Part shown: in pieces, positions 38,695 to 49,955 of the stretch
How the letters are laid out: the number at the start of each line of letters is the position of its first letter
Position numbering within the stretch: position 1 is the first letter of the stretch
Assembly (NCBI RefSeq): GCF_007786235.1
Contig: NZ_VNFK01000013.1
Location: forward strand, 1-64,000
From: Paenarthrobacter nitroguajacolicus
GTDB lineage: Bacteria; Actinomycetota; Actinomycetes; Actinomycetales; Micrococcaceae
Length of the DNA stretch: 64,000 nucleotides
Direction of reading: 5' to 3'
Position numbers and translations under genes: made by a program
Notes under the pieces: model-generated
What the model saw: only the letters and a program-made list of their open reading frames with translations
Database searches by the model: none
What the model was told of the DNA's origin: nothing

Positions 38695-39300
38695 ATGCGA
38701 CACTCCGTTGTCCCTGCCGTTCTGTTGGCCGCTGGCCTGTTCCTGGCGCCCGCTGCCGCCGCCCAAGCCGCTCCGTGCGACGGGAAATTCTCCTGCGCGC
38801 CCACCGAGGGCGCCGACGACCCGTTGCCGACCCAGCCCGGGCTGGCCCCGGAAGCAGACAAGAAGCCTGCACCCAAGCCGGAACCGACCCGCGTTCGGGA
38901 AACGGAGGCAGCACTGGAACCGGCGGCACCGGCGCCCAAGGTGGAAGCGCCACGACCCGTGGTGACCCAGGCCCCGGTAACTGTGGCACCGCAGCCGGCC
39001 GGTCCGGCGTCGAACTCTTCCGAACCGATCCCGAGCGCTGAGACCTCGGCGGCGTCAGCGACGCCGTCGGCCTCTCCGAGCGCGAGCCCCACCTCGGCCA
39101 GCCCCAGCCCTTCCAAGTCCTCCAACTGGAATACCCCCGTGGACAAAGGCCAGGAGACCCAGGCCGCCATGATGGCATCGAACTCATTCACAGGGCCGAA
39201 CATGCTGGGTCTGTTCGGCATCCTGGGTGCGGTATTGCTGGTGGGATTGGGCGGACTGGCGTTTGCGCTGTGGAGCAAGAACCGCCTCTCGTCGCACTAG
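38695..39300 (+). CDS. Secreted Pro/Ser-rich protein with C-terminal membrane anchor
   Basis: A 201-residue protein with a clear Sec signal peptide (about 1-24, ending AAAAQAAP). Two Cys follow just after (CDGKFSC), then a low-complexity stretch rich in Pro, Ala, Ser and Thr (about 50-150), and a membrane segment near the C-terminus (about 170-192; GILGAVLLVGLGGLAFALW) with a short basic tail. It has no LPxTG motif, so it is held by the membrane segment. It lies 97 bp after the EssC-like gene with nothing between, and may be the exported or cell-wall-spanning element of the locus. Function unknown. Confidence 0.75.
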   Translation: MRHSVVPAVLLAAGLFLAPAAAAQAAPCDGKFSCAPTEGADDPLPTQPGLAPEADKKPAPKPEPTRVRETEAALEPAAPAPKVEAPRPVVTQAPVTVAPQPAGPASNSSEPIPSAETSAASATPSASPSASPTSASPSPSKSSNWNTPVDKGQETQAAMMASNSFTGPNMLGLFGILGAVLLVGLGGLAFALWSKNRLSSH

Positions 39301-42449
<3,149 letters not shown>

Positions 42450-42459
42450 CAACCATCCA

Positions 42460-43667
42460 GTGATCAGGACGCTCGCCATCGCCAACTACCGGTCCATCCG
42501 GGACCTCGCGATGGAATTGCACGGACTGGACATTGTCACGGGCGCCACGGCAGTGGGAAGTCTTCGCTGTACCGCGCCCTGCGGCTGCTGGCCGAATGCG
42601 CAGGGGGCGATTCCGGAAACGTCGTGGGTTCCCTTGCCCGGGACGGTGGATTGTCGTCCACGCTGTGGGCCGGGCCGGAGACCATCAGCGAGGCAATGCG
42701 CCGCGGTGATGTTCCCCTCCAAGGAACCGTCCGGCGGGAGTCGGTCAACCTGAAACTGGGCTACTCCGGTGACGGGTTCGGCTACTTGGTAGACCTCGGC
42801 ATGCCGGTGTCCAGCGGCTCCGGCTTTGACGCGGAGACCGGGAAAACGCAGCCCTCCGCTTTCAGCCTGGATCCGGAGATCAAACGGGAGCAGATCTTCT
42901 CCGGACCGGTAGCCAGGCCGGGCTCATTGCTGGTTGACCGCAAAGGGGCCCTCGCCAGGCTGCGCGGTCCGGACGGTGAGTGGACGGAACTCTCCCGGCG
43001 TTTGGACACCTACCAGAGCATGCTGACTGAGGTCTCGGACCAGGACCGGGCCCCGGAAGTCCTGCGGGTCCGCGATTCCGTGCGATCCTGGCGGTTTTAC
43101 GATCATTTCCGAACGGATGCCGAAGCTCCCGCGCGGCAGGCCCAAATAGGTACCCGCACCCCTGTTCTGCACCACAGCGGCAGGGACCTGGCGGCCGCCC
43201 TCCAGACGCTGCGCGAGGTGGGCTTCGAACGGCAGCTTGACGCCGCCGTCGATCATGCTTTTCCCGGAAGTCGGCTGGGGATCTCCGTCAGCGATGGCCG
43301 TTTCAGCGTGGAGCTGCGGCAGCCTGGCATGCTGCGGCCGATGAAGGCCGCCGAGCTTTCGGACGGGACGCTTCGCTTCCTCCTGCTCACAGCTGCGTTA
43401 CTGACTCCAAGGCCTCCCGAACTCATGGTGCTCAACGAACCCGAGACAAGCCTCCACGTCGATCTGATGCCGGCACTGGCTGGACTCATTGTCCAGGCCA
43501 GTGCCAACAGCCAGATGATCGTGGTGACCCACTCCGAGGCCTTGCTCAAAGCACTGCGGGAGAGCGGGTCGGCACATGAGCATGAGCTCTACAAGGACCT
43601 CGGCGAAACCAGGATCAAGGGCCTGGGATCGCTGGAAGGTCCGTTATGGAGCTGGCCCAAGCGCTGA
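42460..43667 (+). pseudogene. AAA family (RecF/SMC-like) ATPase, frameshifted in Walker A
   Basis: The GTG at 42460 begins IRTLAIANYRSIRDL, the standard opening of a RecF/OLD-like AAA_21 ATPase. At about 42545-42550 one base appears missing: restoring it gives a normal Walker A (GA-N-GSGKSSLYRAL), while the present sequence shifts frame there. The rest continues one frame over to 43667 with GETSLH-type blocks (LSDGTLRFLLL, LMVLNEPETSLH as Walker B/signature, IVVTHSEALLKAL). All other parts look intact, so this is either a recent loss of function or a sequencing error. The cell role is unknown. It runs convergent to the monooxygenase gene with a 7 nt gap. Confidence 0.8.
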
Positions 43668-43674
43668 TCGACGG

Positions 43675-45042
43675 TCAGAACGCCGATCCGATGGACGTGA
43701 GTTGCTGAGCGCTGGAACCGGCGAAGCGGTTCTCAGGGCGGGCAAGCCCATAGTGTCCGCGCAGCGTGGAGGCGGTGTATTCGGTACGGAAAAGGCCACG
43801 CTGCTGGAGAATCGGCACCACGTGGTCCACGAAGGTCTCCAGGCCCGAAGGAAGGACCGGCGGCATGATGTTGAAGCCGTCGGCGGCGCCGGCAAAGAAC
43901 CAATCCCGGATGGCGTCCGCAACCTGCTCGGGCGTTCCGGAGAAGGTACGGTGGCCACGTCCGCCGCCCAGGCGACCGATCAGCTGCCGCACCGTGAGCT
44001 GCTCGCGTCGCGCCAGTTCCACGATCAGCGTGTAGCGGCTCTTGGCACCCTCAATTTCATCTTCGGAGGGCAGGTCTGCAGGCAACTGCCGGTCCAGCGG
44101 AAGGTCCTCAGGCTTCAGGCGCAGGGTCTTGGCCAGCTGTTCGCGGGCATACTCCGGCTTGATCAGCTCGTCCAGCTCACGCTCAAGCTTCAAGGCCTCG
44201 GCCTCGGTGGAACCGATCACCGGGACGATGCCCGGCAGGATCTTGATGCCCTCGGGGTCCCGGCCCACTGCGGCGGTGCGGGCCTTCAGGTCACCGTAGA
44301 ACGCCTGGGCGTCGGCCAGGGTCTGGTGCGCGGTGAACACAGCTTCTGCGTACTGTGCGGCCAGCTTCTTGCCGTCCTCAGAGGATCCTGCCTGCACTAT
44401 CAAGGGATGGCCCTGCGGTGAACGCGGAACGTTCAGCGGACCGCGGACACGGAAGTGCTTGCCTTGGTGGTCGATGGCCCGGATCTTGTTGTCGTCGCCC
44501 CACACACCCTCGGCCTTGTCGGCCAGTACGGCGTCGTCTTCCCAACTGTCCCAGAGCTTCTGGGCCACGTCGATGAACTCGGCCGCCCGTTCATAGCGGA
44601 CGGCGTGGGCCGGCTGGTCATCCACGCCGAAGTTCCGCGCGGCGTCCGGTCCCGCCGTCGTGACGACATTCCAACCAGCGCGGCCGCCGCTGACCCAGTC
44701 CACCGACGCGAAGCGGCGTGCCAGGTTGAAGGGGTCGTTGTAGGTGGTTGACGCCGTGGCGATCAGTCCGATCTTCTGCGTGGCCGCCGCGATGGCGGTC
44801 AGCAGGACGGTTGGCTCCAGTTTGCCGGCGGGACGGCGTCCCACCTCGCCGAACAGGACCGGGGAGTCGGCGAAGAAGATGGAGTCGAGCTTTCCGCGCT
44901 CGGCGGTGCGGGCGAGGTGCTGGTAGTGCTCCACTTTGGTGGGGGACAGGGGGTCGCTTTCCGGGAGCCGCCACGAAGCTTCGTGGTGCCCTGTGCTCAT
45001 GAGGAAGGCGTTGAGGTGGAGGTGGCGCTGTGGTTCGGACAT
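43675..45042 (-). CDS. LLM-class flavin-dependent monooxygenase (NtaA/SnaA/DszA type)
   Basis: A 455-residue FMNH2-dependent monooxygenase of the bacterial luciferase superfamily. Typical blocks are HLNAFLMSTGHHEASWR, LDSIFFADSP, STTYNDPFNLARRFASVDWVSGGRAGWNVVT and HPLIVQAGSSEDGKKLAA. This subgroup acts on nitrilotriacetate, pristinamycin, dibenzothiophene sulfone and various organosulfur compounds. Placed last in a sulfonate-type ABC operon, it is likely to release sulfite or another usable sulfur form from an imported organosulfur compound; the exact substrate is unknown. The start has AAGGAG upstream. Needs a separate flavin reductase, which is not in the window. Confidence 0.9.
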   Translation of the reverse strand: MSEPQRHLHLNAFLMSTGHHEASWRLPESDPLSPTKVEHYQHLARTAERGKLDSIFFADSPVLFGEVGRRPAGKLEPTVLLTAIAAATQKIGLIATASTTYNDPFNLARRFASVDWVSGGRAGWNVVTTAGPDAARNFGVDDQPAHAVRYERAAEFIDVAQKLWDSWEDDAVLADKAEGVWGDDNKIRAIDHQGKHFRVRGPLNVPRSPQGHPLIVQAGSSEDGKKLAAQYAEAVFTAHQTLADAQAFYGDLKARTAAVGRDPEGIKILPGIVPVIGSTEAEALKLERELDELIKPEYAREQLAKTLRLKPEDLPLDRQLPADLPSEDEIEGAKSRYTLIVELARREQLTVRQLIGRLGGGRGHRTFSGTPEQVADAIRDWFFAGAADGFNIMPPVLPSGLETFVDHVVPILQQRGLFRTEYTASTLRGHYGLARPENRFAGSSAQQLTSIGSAF

Positions 45043-45083
45043 GGTTTCTCCTTGGGTGGCAATTAAGGTGGGGCGGTAGGTAT

Positions 45084-45803
45084 TCAGGCGGCTGCGTGGA
45101 CGCCAAGGGCGGCGAGCAGTTCGCCCCTCAGCGAGTAATGGTCGACGCCGGCTCCGGCCACGCGCTCCAGGGCGACACGACCGTCCTGGAGGACGATGAC
45201 GCGATCCGCGAGCGTGATGGCCTCGTCAACGTCGTGGGTGACCAGCAGGACCGCGGGCTGATGGGCGGCTACGAGTTCCTTCAGGAGCGCGTGCATTTTC
45301 AGGCGGGTCAGGGCATCAAGGGCCCCGAAGGGCTCGTCGGCCAGGAGCAGACGCGGCTCGCGCACCAAGGACCTCGCCAGGGCAACACGCTGTTGCTCGC
45401 CGCCGGACAGCTCGTGCGGCCACGCCTTTTCACGGCCGGCGAGTCCCACTTCGGCGAGGGCGCGTCGGCCGCGGGCGTCGGCGTCGTGGTCCCTGAGGCC
45501 CAAGGTGACGTTGCCCAAGACGCTGTCCCATGGCAGAAGCCGGGAGTCTTGGAACACCACCGAGACCTGTTCGGGGACTTTAACCACTCCGCTGCCGCGG
45601 ACATCGCGGTCCAAGCCCGCCAGTGCGCGCAGCAGCGTGCTCTTGCCGCAGCCGCTGGGGCCCAGGAGGGCCACGAACTCGCCGGGGGCGATGTCGAGGT
45701 CGACGCCGTTCAGGACACCTTTCGGCCCGAAGCTGCGAATGAGGCCGCGGACGGAAACCTCGTAGGAAGGCGGCGTGCCTAGCCCGCCAGTGTTCGTTGC
45801 CAT
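45084..45803 (-). CDS. ABC transporter ATP-binding protein, SsuB-like
   Basis: A 239-residue importer ATPase: Walker A GPSGCGKSTLL near residue 45, Q-loop VSVVFQDSRLLPWDSV, signature LSGGEQQRVALARSL and Walker B LLLADEPFGALD, followed by the switch His in VTHDVDEA. The LPWxSV pattern is typical of the nitrate/sulfonate/taurine group. ATG 45803 is chosen because the domain starts soon after and AAAGG precedes it; it lies inside the end of the permease gene (25 nt overlap). It drives uptake with the permease and lipoprotein encoded upstream. Confidence 0.92.
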   Translation of the reverse strand: MATNTGGLGTPPSYEVSVRGLIRSFGPKGVLNGVDLDIAPGEFVALLGPSGCGKSTLLRALAGLDRDVRGSGVVKVPEQVSVVFQDSRLLPWDSVLGNVTLGLRDHDADARGRRALAEVGLAGREKAWPHELSGGEQQRVALARSLVREPRLLLADEPFGALDALTRLKMHALLKELVAAHQPAVLLVTHDVDEAITLADRVIVLQDGRVALERVAGAGVDHYSLRGELLAALGVHAAA

Positions 45804-46693
45804 GACAAGGCCTTTCGTTCCAGGAGCCGGACGGCGGCGTCGGAGAGCAGTCCCAGGACGCCGTACACGGCCAGGCCCAGGACGATGATGTTGGTTTGGC
45901 CGTAGGTGCGGGCGAGCTCCATCATGTAGCCGATGCCACTGGTGGAATTGATCTGTTCCACCACTACCAAGGACACCCACGCGCCTGTGACGGCAAACCG
46001 CAGGCCCAGGAAGAACCCCGGCAATGCCCCGGGAAGAACCACTCGGCGAATGAAACCGGCCCGGCTCAGGCCAACGGTCTGTGCCAGTTCCACGTAGCGG
46101 AGATCGATGCCGCGCAGTCCGGCGTGCGTTTGGAGGTAGATCGGGACGAACACACCCAATGTGATGGTGAGGACTTTCATGGTTTCGTCGATGCCGAACC
46201 AGAGGATAAGCAATGGGATGAGCGCCAACCCGGGGATGGCACGCTTGATCTGCACAGGACCATCGATCAGGGACTCACCCACACGGCTCAGCCCGGACAG
46301 GACCGCCAGGACAGCACCCACAACGATTCCGAAGAACAGGCCCAGACCGGCACGCTGTGCAGAGATCGCGAGGTTCTCCTGGAGCCGGCCATCCGCGATC
46401 AGTTCCCCCGCCGTGGAAACTACGGTCCACGGCTCGGACAGGATGCGGGGGTCCAACAGGCCTGTGGCGGAGGCTGCCACCCACAACAGGATCAGCGCGG
46501 CAGGGCCAACCAGACCGGCAAAACGGCGTCGTCGGCCAGGTCCCAGGCGGCGGCTGCTCGGCCGGATGTCCGGCCTAGTGGAGAGGTTCGGATCAAGATG
46601 GGGCTCGACGACGGTACCCGGGTGGGTGCCGTGGCCGCCCCCGAACGGGGGAGCGGTGACCGTGGTCGAGCGTCGGGCAGCAGTGGTAGTCAT
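45779..46693 (-). CDS. ABC transporter permease, SsuC-like
   Basis: A 304-residue integral membrane protein with an extended hydrophilic N-terminus (about 1-50) and about six membrane segments. The EAA-type cytoplasmic loop is GIDLRYVELAQTVGLSRAGFIRRVVLPGALPGF, the usual form in nitrate/sulfonate/taurine permeases. It forms the membrane channel for the substrate bound by the upstream lipoprotein. It starts 3 nt after that gene ends and overlaps the ATPase gene, so the four genes form one operon. Confidence 0.92.
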   Translation of the reverse strand: MTTTAARRSTTVTAPPFGGGHGTHPGTVVEPHLDPNLSTRPDIRPSSRRLGPGRRRRFAGLVGPAALILLWVAASATGLLDPRILSEPWTVVSTAGELIADGRLQENLAISAQRAGLGLFFGIVVGAVLAVLSGLSRVGESLIDGPVQIKRAIPGLALIPLLILWFGIDETMKVLTITLGVFVPIYLQTHAGLRGIDLRYVELAQTVGLSRAGFIRRVVLPGALPGFFLGLRFAVTGAWVSLVVVEQINSTSGIGYMMELARTYGQTNIIVLGLAVYGVLGLLSDAAVRLLERKALSWQRTLAG

Positions 46694-46695
46694 GG

Positions 46696-47805
46696 CTACG
46701 AACCCTTCCCTGCAGCGGCGTAGGCGGTGCCGCCAATGGCCTCGAATCGCAGGTCATACAGCTTGGCGGCGTCCAGGTTCGGTTTCTTCTGCTCCCGTGA
46801 GAGCAGGTCGATGGTTTGCTGGTGCCGTGCTATCGCGTCGGTCCATGAGGTGGGGAGGTCGCGCTCGCCGGCGGCATCGATCAGGTACTGGCCGTCCTCA
46901 GCGGAAAGTCCTTGGTTCTTGACGTAGTAGCCTTCAAGCCACTCTTTGGGGTGGTCTTGGATCCAGCGCTGGGCCTGCCCCCAGATCTCGACATACTCAG
47001 CAAGCGCTGCGGCCTTCGCCGGGTCATCCAGCACCTTGGCCGGCGCATACAGGTGGCCGGGGTCGTCGCGGAGCCCGTGCCGCAGCGTGGTTCCGCCGTC
47101 GGCGCCGTACTTGGCCAGGTAGCGCTTGATCTGGACGCCACCCAGCGGAGCGGCATCAACCTGCTTGCTGGACAGGGCCGTGGAATAGGTGTCGCCGGTG
47201 CTGGGCAGTTCCACGAGCTTCACGTCGCCCTGCTGAAGGCCCGCCTTTTCCAGGATGCGCAGCACTAAAGCACCCTGAGCCTGGCCGGGGCTGTACGCGA
47301 TCTTCTTGCCGCGGAGGCCCTGCAAGTCAGTGATGCCCGCGCCGGGTGCCACTCCCAGTTCGTACAGCGGGTGGTTCACGGCGTCCTGGCGGTAGACGCT
47401 GGCGACGATCCGGACATCCAAACCGGTCCACGTGGCGTGGATGGGAGGAATGTCGGCGACGGACCCCACATCCAGGGCGTTGGCCCGGAAGGCTTCGGTG
47501 GTGGCAGGGCCGCCGGAGATGTTGGCGAACTTCACGGGGAAGCTGAGCAGCTTGTCCAAACCGGAGAGTTCGAGCGCCACCTGGACCGAGGGGTCACCTA
47601 CTACCAGGGTGGTGCCCGACGGCACGGCAGTAGCAAGAGGGGCGGTCACTTGTGCGGCCTGCGTGGCTTCACCTCCCGCTGTTGCTGCTCCACCGCAAGC
47701 CGTCAGCAGGCCGAGGGCAGGAAGTGCGAGGAGGGCGCCGAGGACATGGCGGCGGTTCGGAGGGGTTTTGGGGTGTTTTTGGGCGCGAAGGGACGCGGAC
47801 GACAT
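46696..47805 (-). CDS. ABC transporter substrate-binding lipoprotein, SsuA-like
   Basis: A 369-residue lipoprotein: a basic N-terminus with RRHVLGALLALPALGL and lipobox LTAC near residue 36. The mature part has the nitrate/sulfonate-binding fold (LKLVELPSTG-type blocks, GKKIAYSPGQAQG, IHATWTGLDVRIVASVY). It captures an organosulfur or similar anion outside the membrane for the permease/ATPase pair. ATG 47805 has GAAAGG upstream and fits the signal peptide; the open frame beyond is not part of it. It is preceded by a small Cys-rich leader ORF, which suggests sulfur-dependent control of the operon. Confidence 0.9.
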   Translation of the reverse strand: MSSASLRAQKHPKTPPNRRHVLGALLALPALGLLTACGGAATAGGEATQAAQVTAPLATAVPSGTTLVVGDPSVQVALELSGLDKLLSFPVKFANISGGPATTEAFRANALDVGSVADIPPIHATWTGLDVRIVASVYRQDAVNHPLYELGVAPGAGITDLQGLRGKKIAYSPGQAQGALVLRILEKAGLQQGDVKLVELPSTGDTYSTALSSKQVDAAPLGGVQIKRYLAKYGADGGTTLRHGLRDDPGHLYAPAKVLDDPAKAAALAEYVEIWGQAQRWIQDHPKEWLEGYYVKNQGLSAEDGQYLIDAAGERDLPTSWTDAIARHQQTIDLLSREQKKPNLDAAKLYDLRFEAIGGTAYAAAGKGS

Positions 47806-47882
47806 GAACAGCCTTTCAGGTGCTTGGGGGTTCGCTGGTGGCCCGGAGCCGAGGGCATCGACGGGGCAGCGGGGGAGATCGC

Positions 47883-47954
47883 TTAGTTCTGAAGGCAGGA
47901 CGGACAGCAGGAGTGAGCCTGCGTTGCGTGCGCATTCGAAACGGTCTTGGGCAT
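47883..47954 (-). CDS. Cys-rich leader peptide (putative cysteine-responsive attenuator uORF)
   Basis: A 23-codon ORF directly behind a near-consensus ribosome site (AGGAGG, four bases before the ATG). Its end reads HSCCPSCLQN, with three Cys codons in five. It lies 77 nt before the start of a sulfonate-type ABC operon. In mycobacteria, short polycysteine ORFs upstream of sulfur genes act as cysteine-responsive attenuators, because slow decoding of Cys codons changes expression of the genes downstream. Here the same layout is seen with a Shine-Dalgarno-led ORF. It is too short to be found by ordinary gene callers. The functional reading is an inference from position and composition. Confidence 0.55.
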   Translation of the reverse strand: MPKTVSNAHATQAHSCCPSCLQN

Positions 47955-48274
47955 CGTTCCTCCTGTTCTGTATCCACGAAGATGTCAAAGGTGAGGGCGT
48001 CAGTCACTCCCCGTGTGGCAACTCAAACACGCGCACTATGCCGTGCACCAGCGTTTCGACATGTGCACGCAACAGCAGGAAACCGGGGTTCACCGCACGC
48101 AATGCGGCTCAATTCGCCGCCACGTGAGGCAACACAAAAGCAGCCCACTGGCCACCCGGCTGAACAGCGGCAGCCGGTTATCCGCCGTCGTGCCTTCCAC
48201 ACGTGACTGATAGTTCCATCACGGAAAGGCGCATTTGGCACGCGGCGCCGGTGCGGCGCGACTACCATTGGTAG
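47955..48274. promoter_or_regulatory. Divergent control region between the sulfonate-type operon and the GNAT gene
   Basis: About 320 bp without a supported gene. It must hold the promoters for the leader peptide/ABC operon (minus) and the GNAT gene (plus). A TTTGACA-like box is read on the minus strand near 47983-47989. A 7 bp stem with an 8-base loop (CCGGCTG/CAGCCGG, 48156-48177) is present but has no T-run. I saw no riboswitch that I recognise. Confidence 0.4.
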
Positions 48275-48787
48275 GTGCTTTCGCCGATTACCGTCCGTCC
48301 CGCCCTGCCCGAAGACTACGACGCCGTTGCCCGCATTACGCAGGACTCCTACGTCACCGCGGGGTACTACGGCGACGCCGATCACCCGTACCTGCAAAAA
48401 CTCCAGGACGTGGCCGGCCGTGCGGAACACGCCGAGATTCTGGTGGCAGAGCGCAACGGTGAGGTCATCGGTTCCGTGACGGCAGCTCCGGCCGGCGGTG
48501 GCTTCTCGGACATCGGACTGGATGACGAACTGGAACTGCGCACCCTCGTGGTGGATCCGGCTGTCCAGCGCTCCGGCGCGGGCCGGGCCTTGGTGCAGGC
48601 CGTGGTGGACCAAGCCAAAGCCATGGACGGGATCAACGCGGTGTCGCTGACCACCGGGGCAACATGGGAAAGCGCCAACGCCCTCTACTCGCGGACCGGT
48701 TTTGACCGCGCCCCGCACCGCGACTGGTTCGTTCCCGGCACCGACATAAAGCTGTTCGTTTACAGGCTCGAGCTCTCGCAGTCATAA
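48275..48787 (+). CDS. GNAT family N-acetyltransferase
   Basis: A 170-residue acetyl-CoA-dependent acyltransferase. It starts with the usual ITVRPALPEDYDAVARI, has the substrate strand region AEILVAERNGEVIGSVT, and the acetyl-CoA-binding motif LRTLVVDPAVQRSGAGRALV (about residues 90-110). The ending NALYSRTGFDRAP is typical. The substrate is unknown. The start is a GTG at 48275 with a weak ribosome site (TTGGTAG). It lies divergent from the sulfonate-type operon. Confidence 0.88.
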   Translation: MLSPITVRPALPEDYDAVARITQDSYVTAGYYGDADHPYLQKLQDVAGRAEHAEILVAERNGEVIGSVTAAPAGGGFSDIGLDDELELRTLVVDPAVQRSGAGRALVQAVVDQAKAMDGINAVSLTTGATWESANALYSRTGFDRAPHRDWFVPGTDIKLFVYRLELSQS

Positions 48788-48844
48788 AGTTTCCTTGGTA
48801 CGGCCGGTCACCGGACCGGGCGAAAACGACAGGAAAGGCGCGGC

Positions 48845-49225
48845 ATGCGCAAGACATTCGGCACGGGTTCGGTCTGGGAGCAGACCCTTGGCTACTCCCG
48901 CGCAGTGCAGGTGGACAACACTCTCTTCATTTCCGCCACGGCTGCCAGCGGCCCCGATGGCATTGTTGGCGATGACTTCTATTCGCAAACCAAGTACATC
49001 CTTGAGAAGCTCGGCGCGGTGCTGGAAGACGCCGGATTCTCCTACGAAGACGTGGTCCAGTCCAAGCTGTACCTGACGGACATCAGCAAGTGGGAAGATG
49101 CCGGACGCGCGCACGGCGAGGTCTTCGGTGAGATCCGCCCCACGCTGGCCCTTGTCCACGTCCTGCCGTTCCTGGATCCCGAAATGCTCGTGGAGATCGA
49201 ACTCGTGGCCCAGAAGTCCGCGTAA
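48845..49225 (+). CDS. RidA family protein (YjgF/YER057c/UK114)
   Basis: A 126-residue protein of the RidA superfamily, which deaminates reactive enamine/imine intermediates or has related roles. The block VDNTLFISATAASGPDG near residue 22 and VVQSKLYLTDISKWED near residue 70 are typical, and the C-terminal VHVLPFLDPEMLVEIE lies where canonical RidA has RxxVxVxxLP. The Arg that binds the keto acid carboxylate in archetypal RidA is not at its usual place; the block reads PTLALVHV, so this is a divergent subgroup. It follows the GNAT gene by 57 nt with a good ribosome site (GGAAAGG). Confidence 0.85.
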   Translation: MRKTFGTGSVWEQTLGYSRAVQVDNTLFISATAASGPDGIVGDDFYSQTKYILEKLGAVLEDAGFSYEDVVQSKLYLTDISKWEDAGRAHGEVFGEIRPTLALVHVLPFLDPEMLVEIELVAQKSA

Positions 49226-49241
49226 CGCACCCAACTGAGTC

Positions 49242-49283
49242 GCATTAGTGGTTGTTCTGAGCGCTCAGAACAACCACTAATGC
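49242..49283. repeat. Perfect 42 bp intergenic palindrome
   Basis: Two 21-base arms that are exact reverse complements, centred on GAGCGCTC, with the core GTGGTTGTTCTGAG. It sits between the convergent stops of the RidA and response-regulator genes. There is no T-run on either side, so it may work as a bidirectional hairpin rather than a classic terminator. The same core occurs in the terminator after gatB (56878-56940), which marks both as members of a dispersed palindrome family. Confidence 0.85.
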
Positions 49284-49295
49284 CAGCTGGTTGGG

Positions 49296-49955
49296 CTAGC
49301 TCGGGATGCCGTAGCGGTGTTCCGGGCGGCCGGTGGTTCCGTAGCGCAATTGGATTTCGACGGCGCCATCGTCCGCGAGCGACGACAGGTACCTTTGCGC
49401 TGTGGCGCGGGAGACGCCAACCCGTTCCGCGACCTCGGCGGCGGAGTATTGCTCGCCCGGAAGCAGGGAATCCAGGACTGCCGCTTCAGTTGCGGACCTC
49501 GGCTTGGCGCTTGGTGCGACGTCGCCGGGAATGAGTGACCGCTTGGCACGTTCAATGGTGGTCTGGTCGACAGCCGTCTGTTGTCCGAGGATCCTGCGAT
49601 ACCGGGCGTAGGACCTCAACTGCTGGGACAGGGTTTCCGCGGTGAAGGGCTTGAGCATGTATCCGAGGGCTCCGCGGCGCAGGGCCACCTTGATGGATTG
49701 CGCATCAGAGGCAGCAGTGAGCATCACGGCATCCACGTCCAGCTGGCCCAGCAGGTCCAGCCCCGAGCCGTCAGGCAAGTACACATCCAGCAGCACCAAA
49801 TCGGGCCGAAGGCTGTGGATAGCCTGCAGCGCTTGGGATACAGAGCCGGCCGGTGCCAGGGCCATGAAACCGGCCACCGAATCCACATAGGCCGCGTGCA
49901 GCCTGGCCACGTGGAAGTCGTCATCAACGATCAGCACCCTCAGATCCTCAGCCAC
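49296..49955 (-). CDS. CitB/DcuR-type response regulator
   Basis: A 219-residue regulator. The receiver domain has the acidic pair VDDDF near residue 11, the phospho-Asp in LVLLDVYLPDG near residue 55, and the Lys in YMLKPF near 105. The C-terminal region (YSAAEVAERVGVSRATAQRYL) is the winged-HTH of the CitB family. Phosphorylated by the adjacent kinase, it should activate genes for citrate or C4-dicarboxylate uptake; the CitMHS transporter just beyond the kinase is the natural target. It overlaps the kinase gene by 8 nt. Confidence 0.92.
   Translation of the reverse strand: MAEDLRVLIVDDDFHVARLHAAYVDSVAGFMALAPAGSVSQALQAIHSLRPDLVLLDVYLPDGSGLDLLGQLDVDAVMLTAASDAQSIKVALRRGALGYMLKPFTAETLSQQLRSYARYRRILGQQTAVDQTTIERAKRSLIPGDVAPSAKPRSATEAAVLDSLLPGEQYSAAEVAERVGVSRATAQRYLSSLADDGAVEIQLRYGTTGRPEHRYGIPS

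Noticed and set aside
47816..48007. 63-codon minus-strand frame starting upstream of the Cys leader
   Set aside because: It overlaps the leader in another frame, has a poor ribosome site and becomes Arg/Pro-rich; the leader ORF with AGGAGG is the better candidate.
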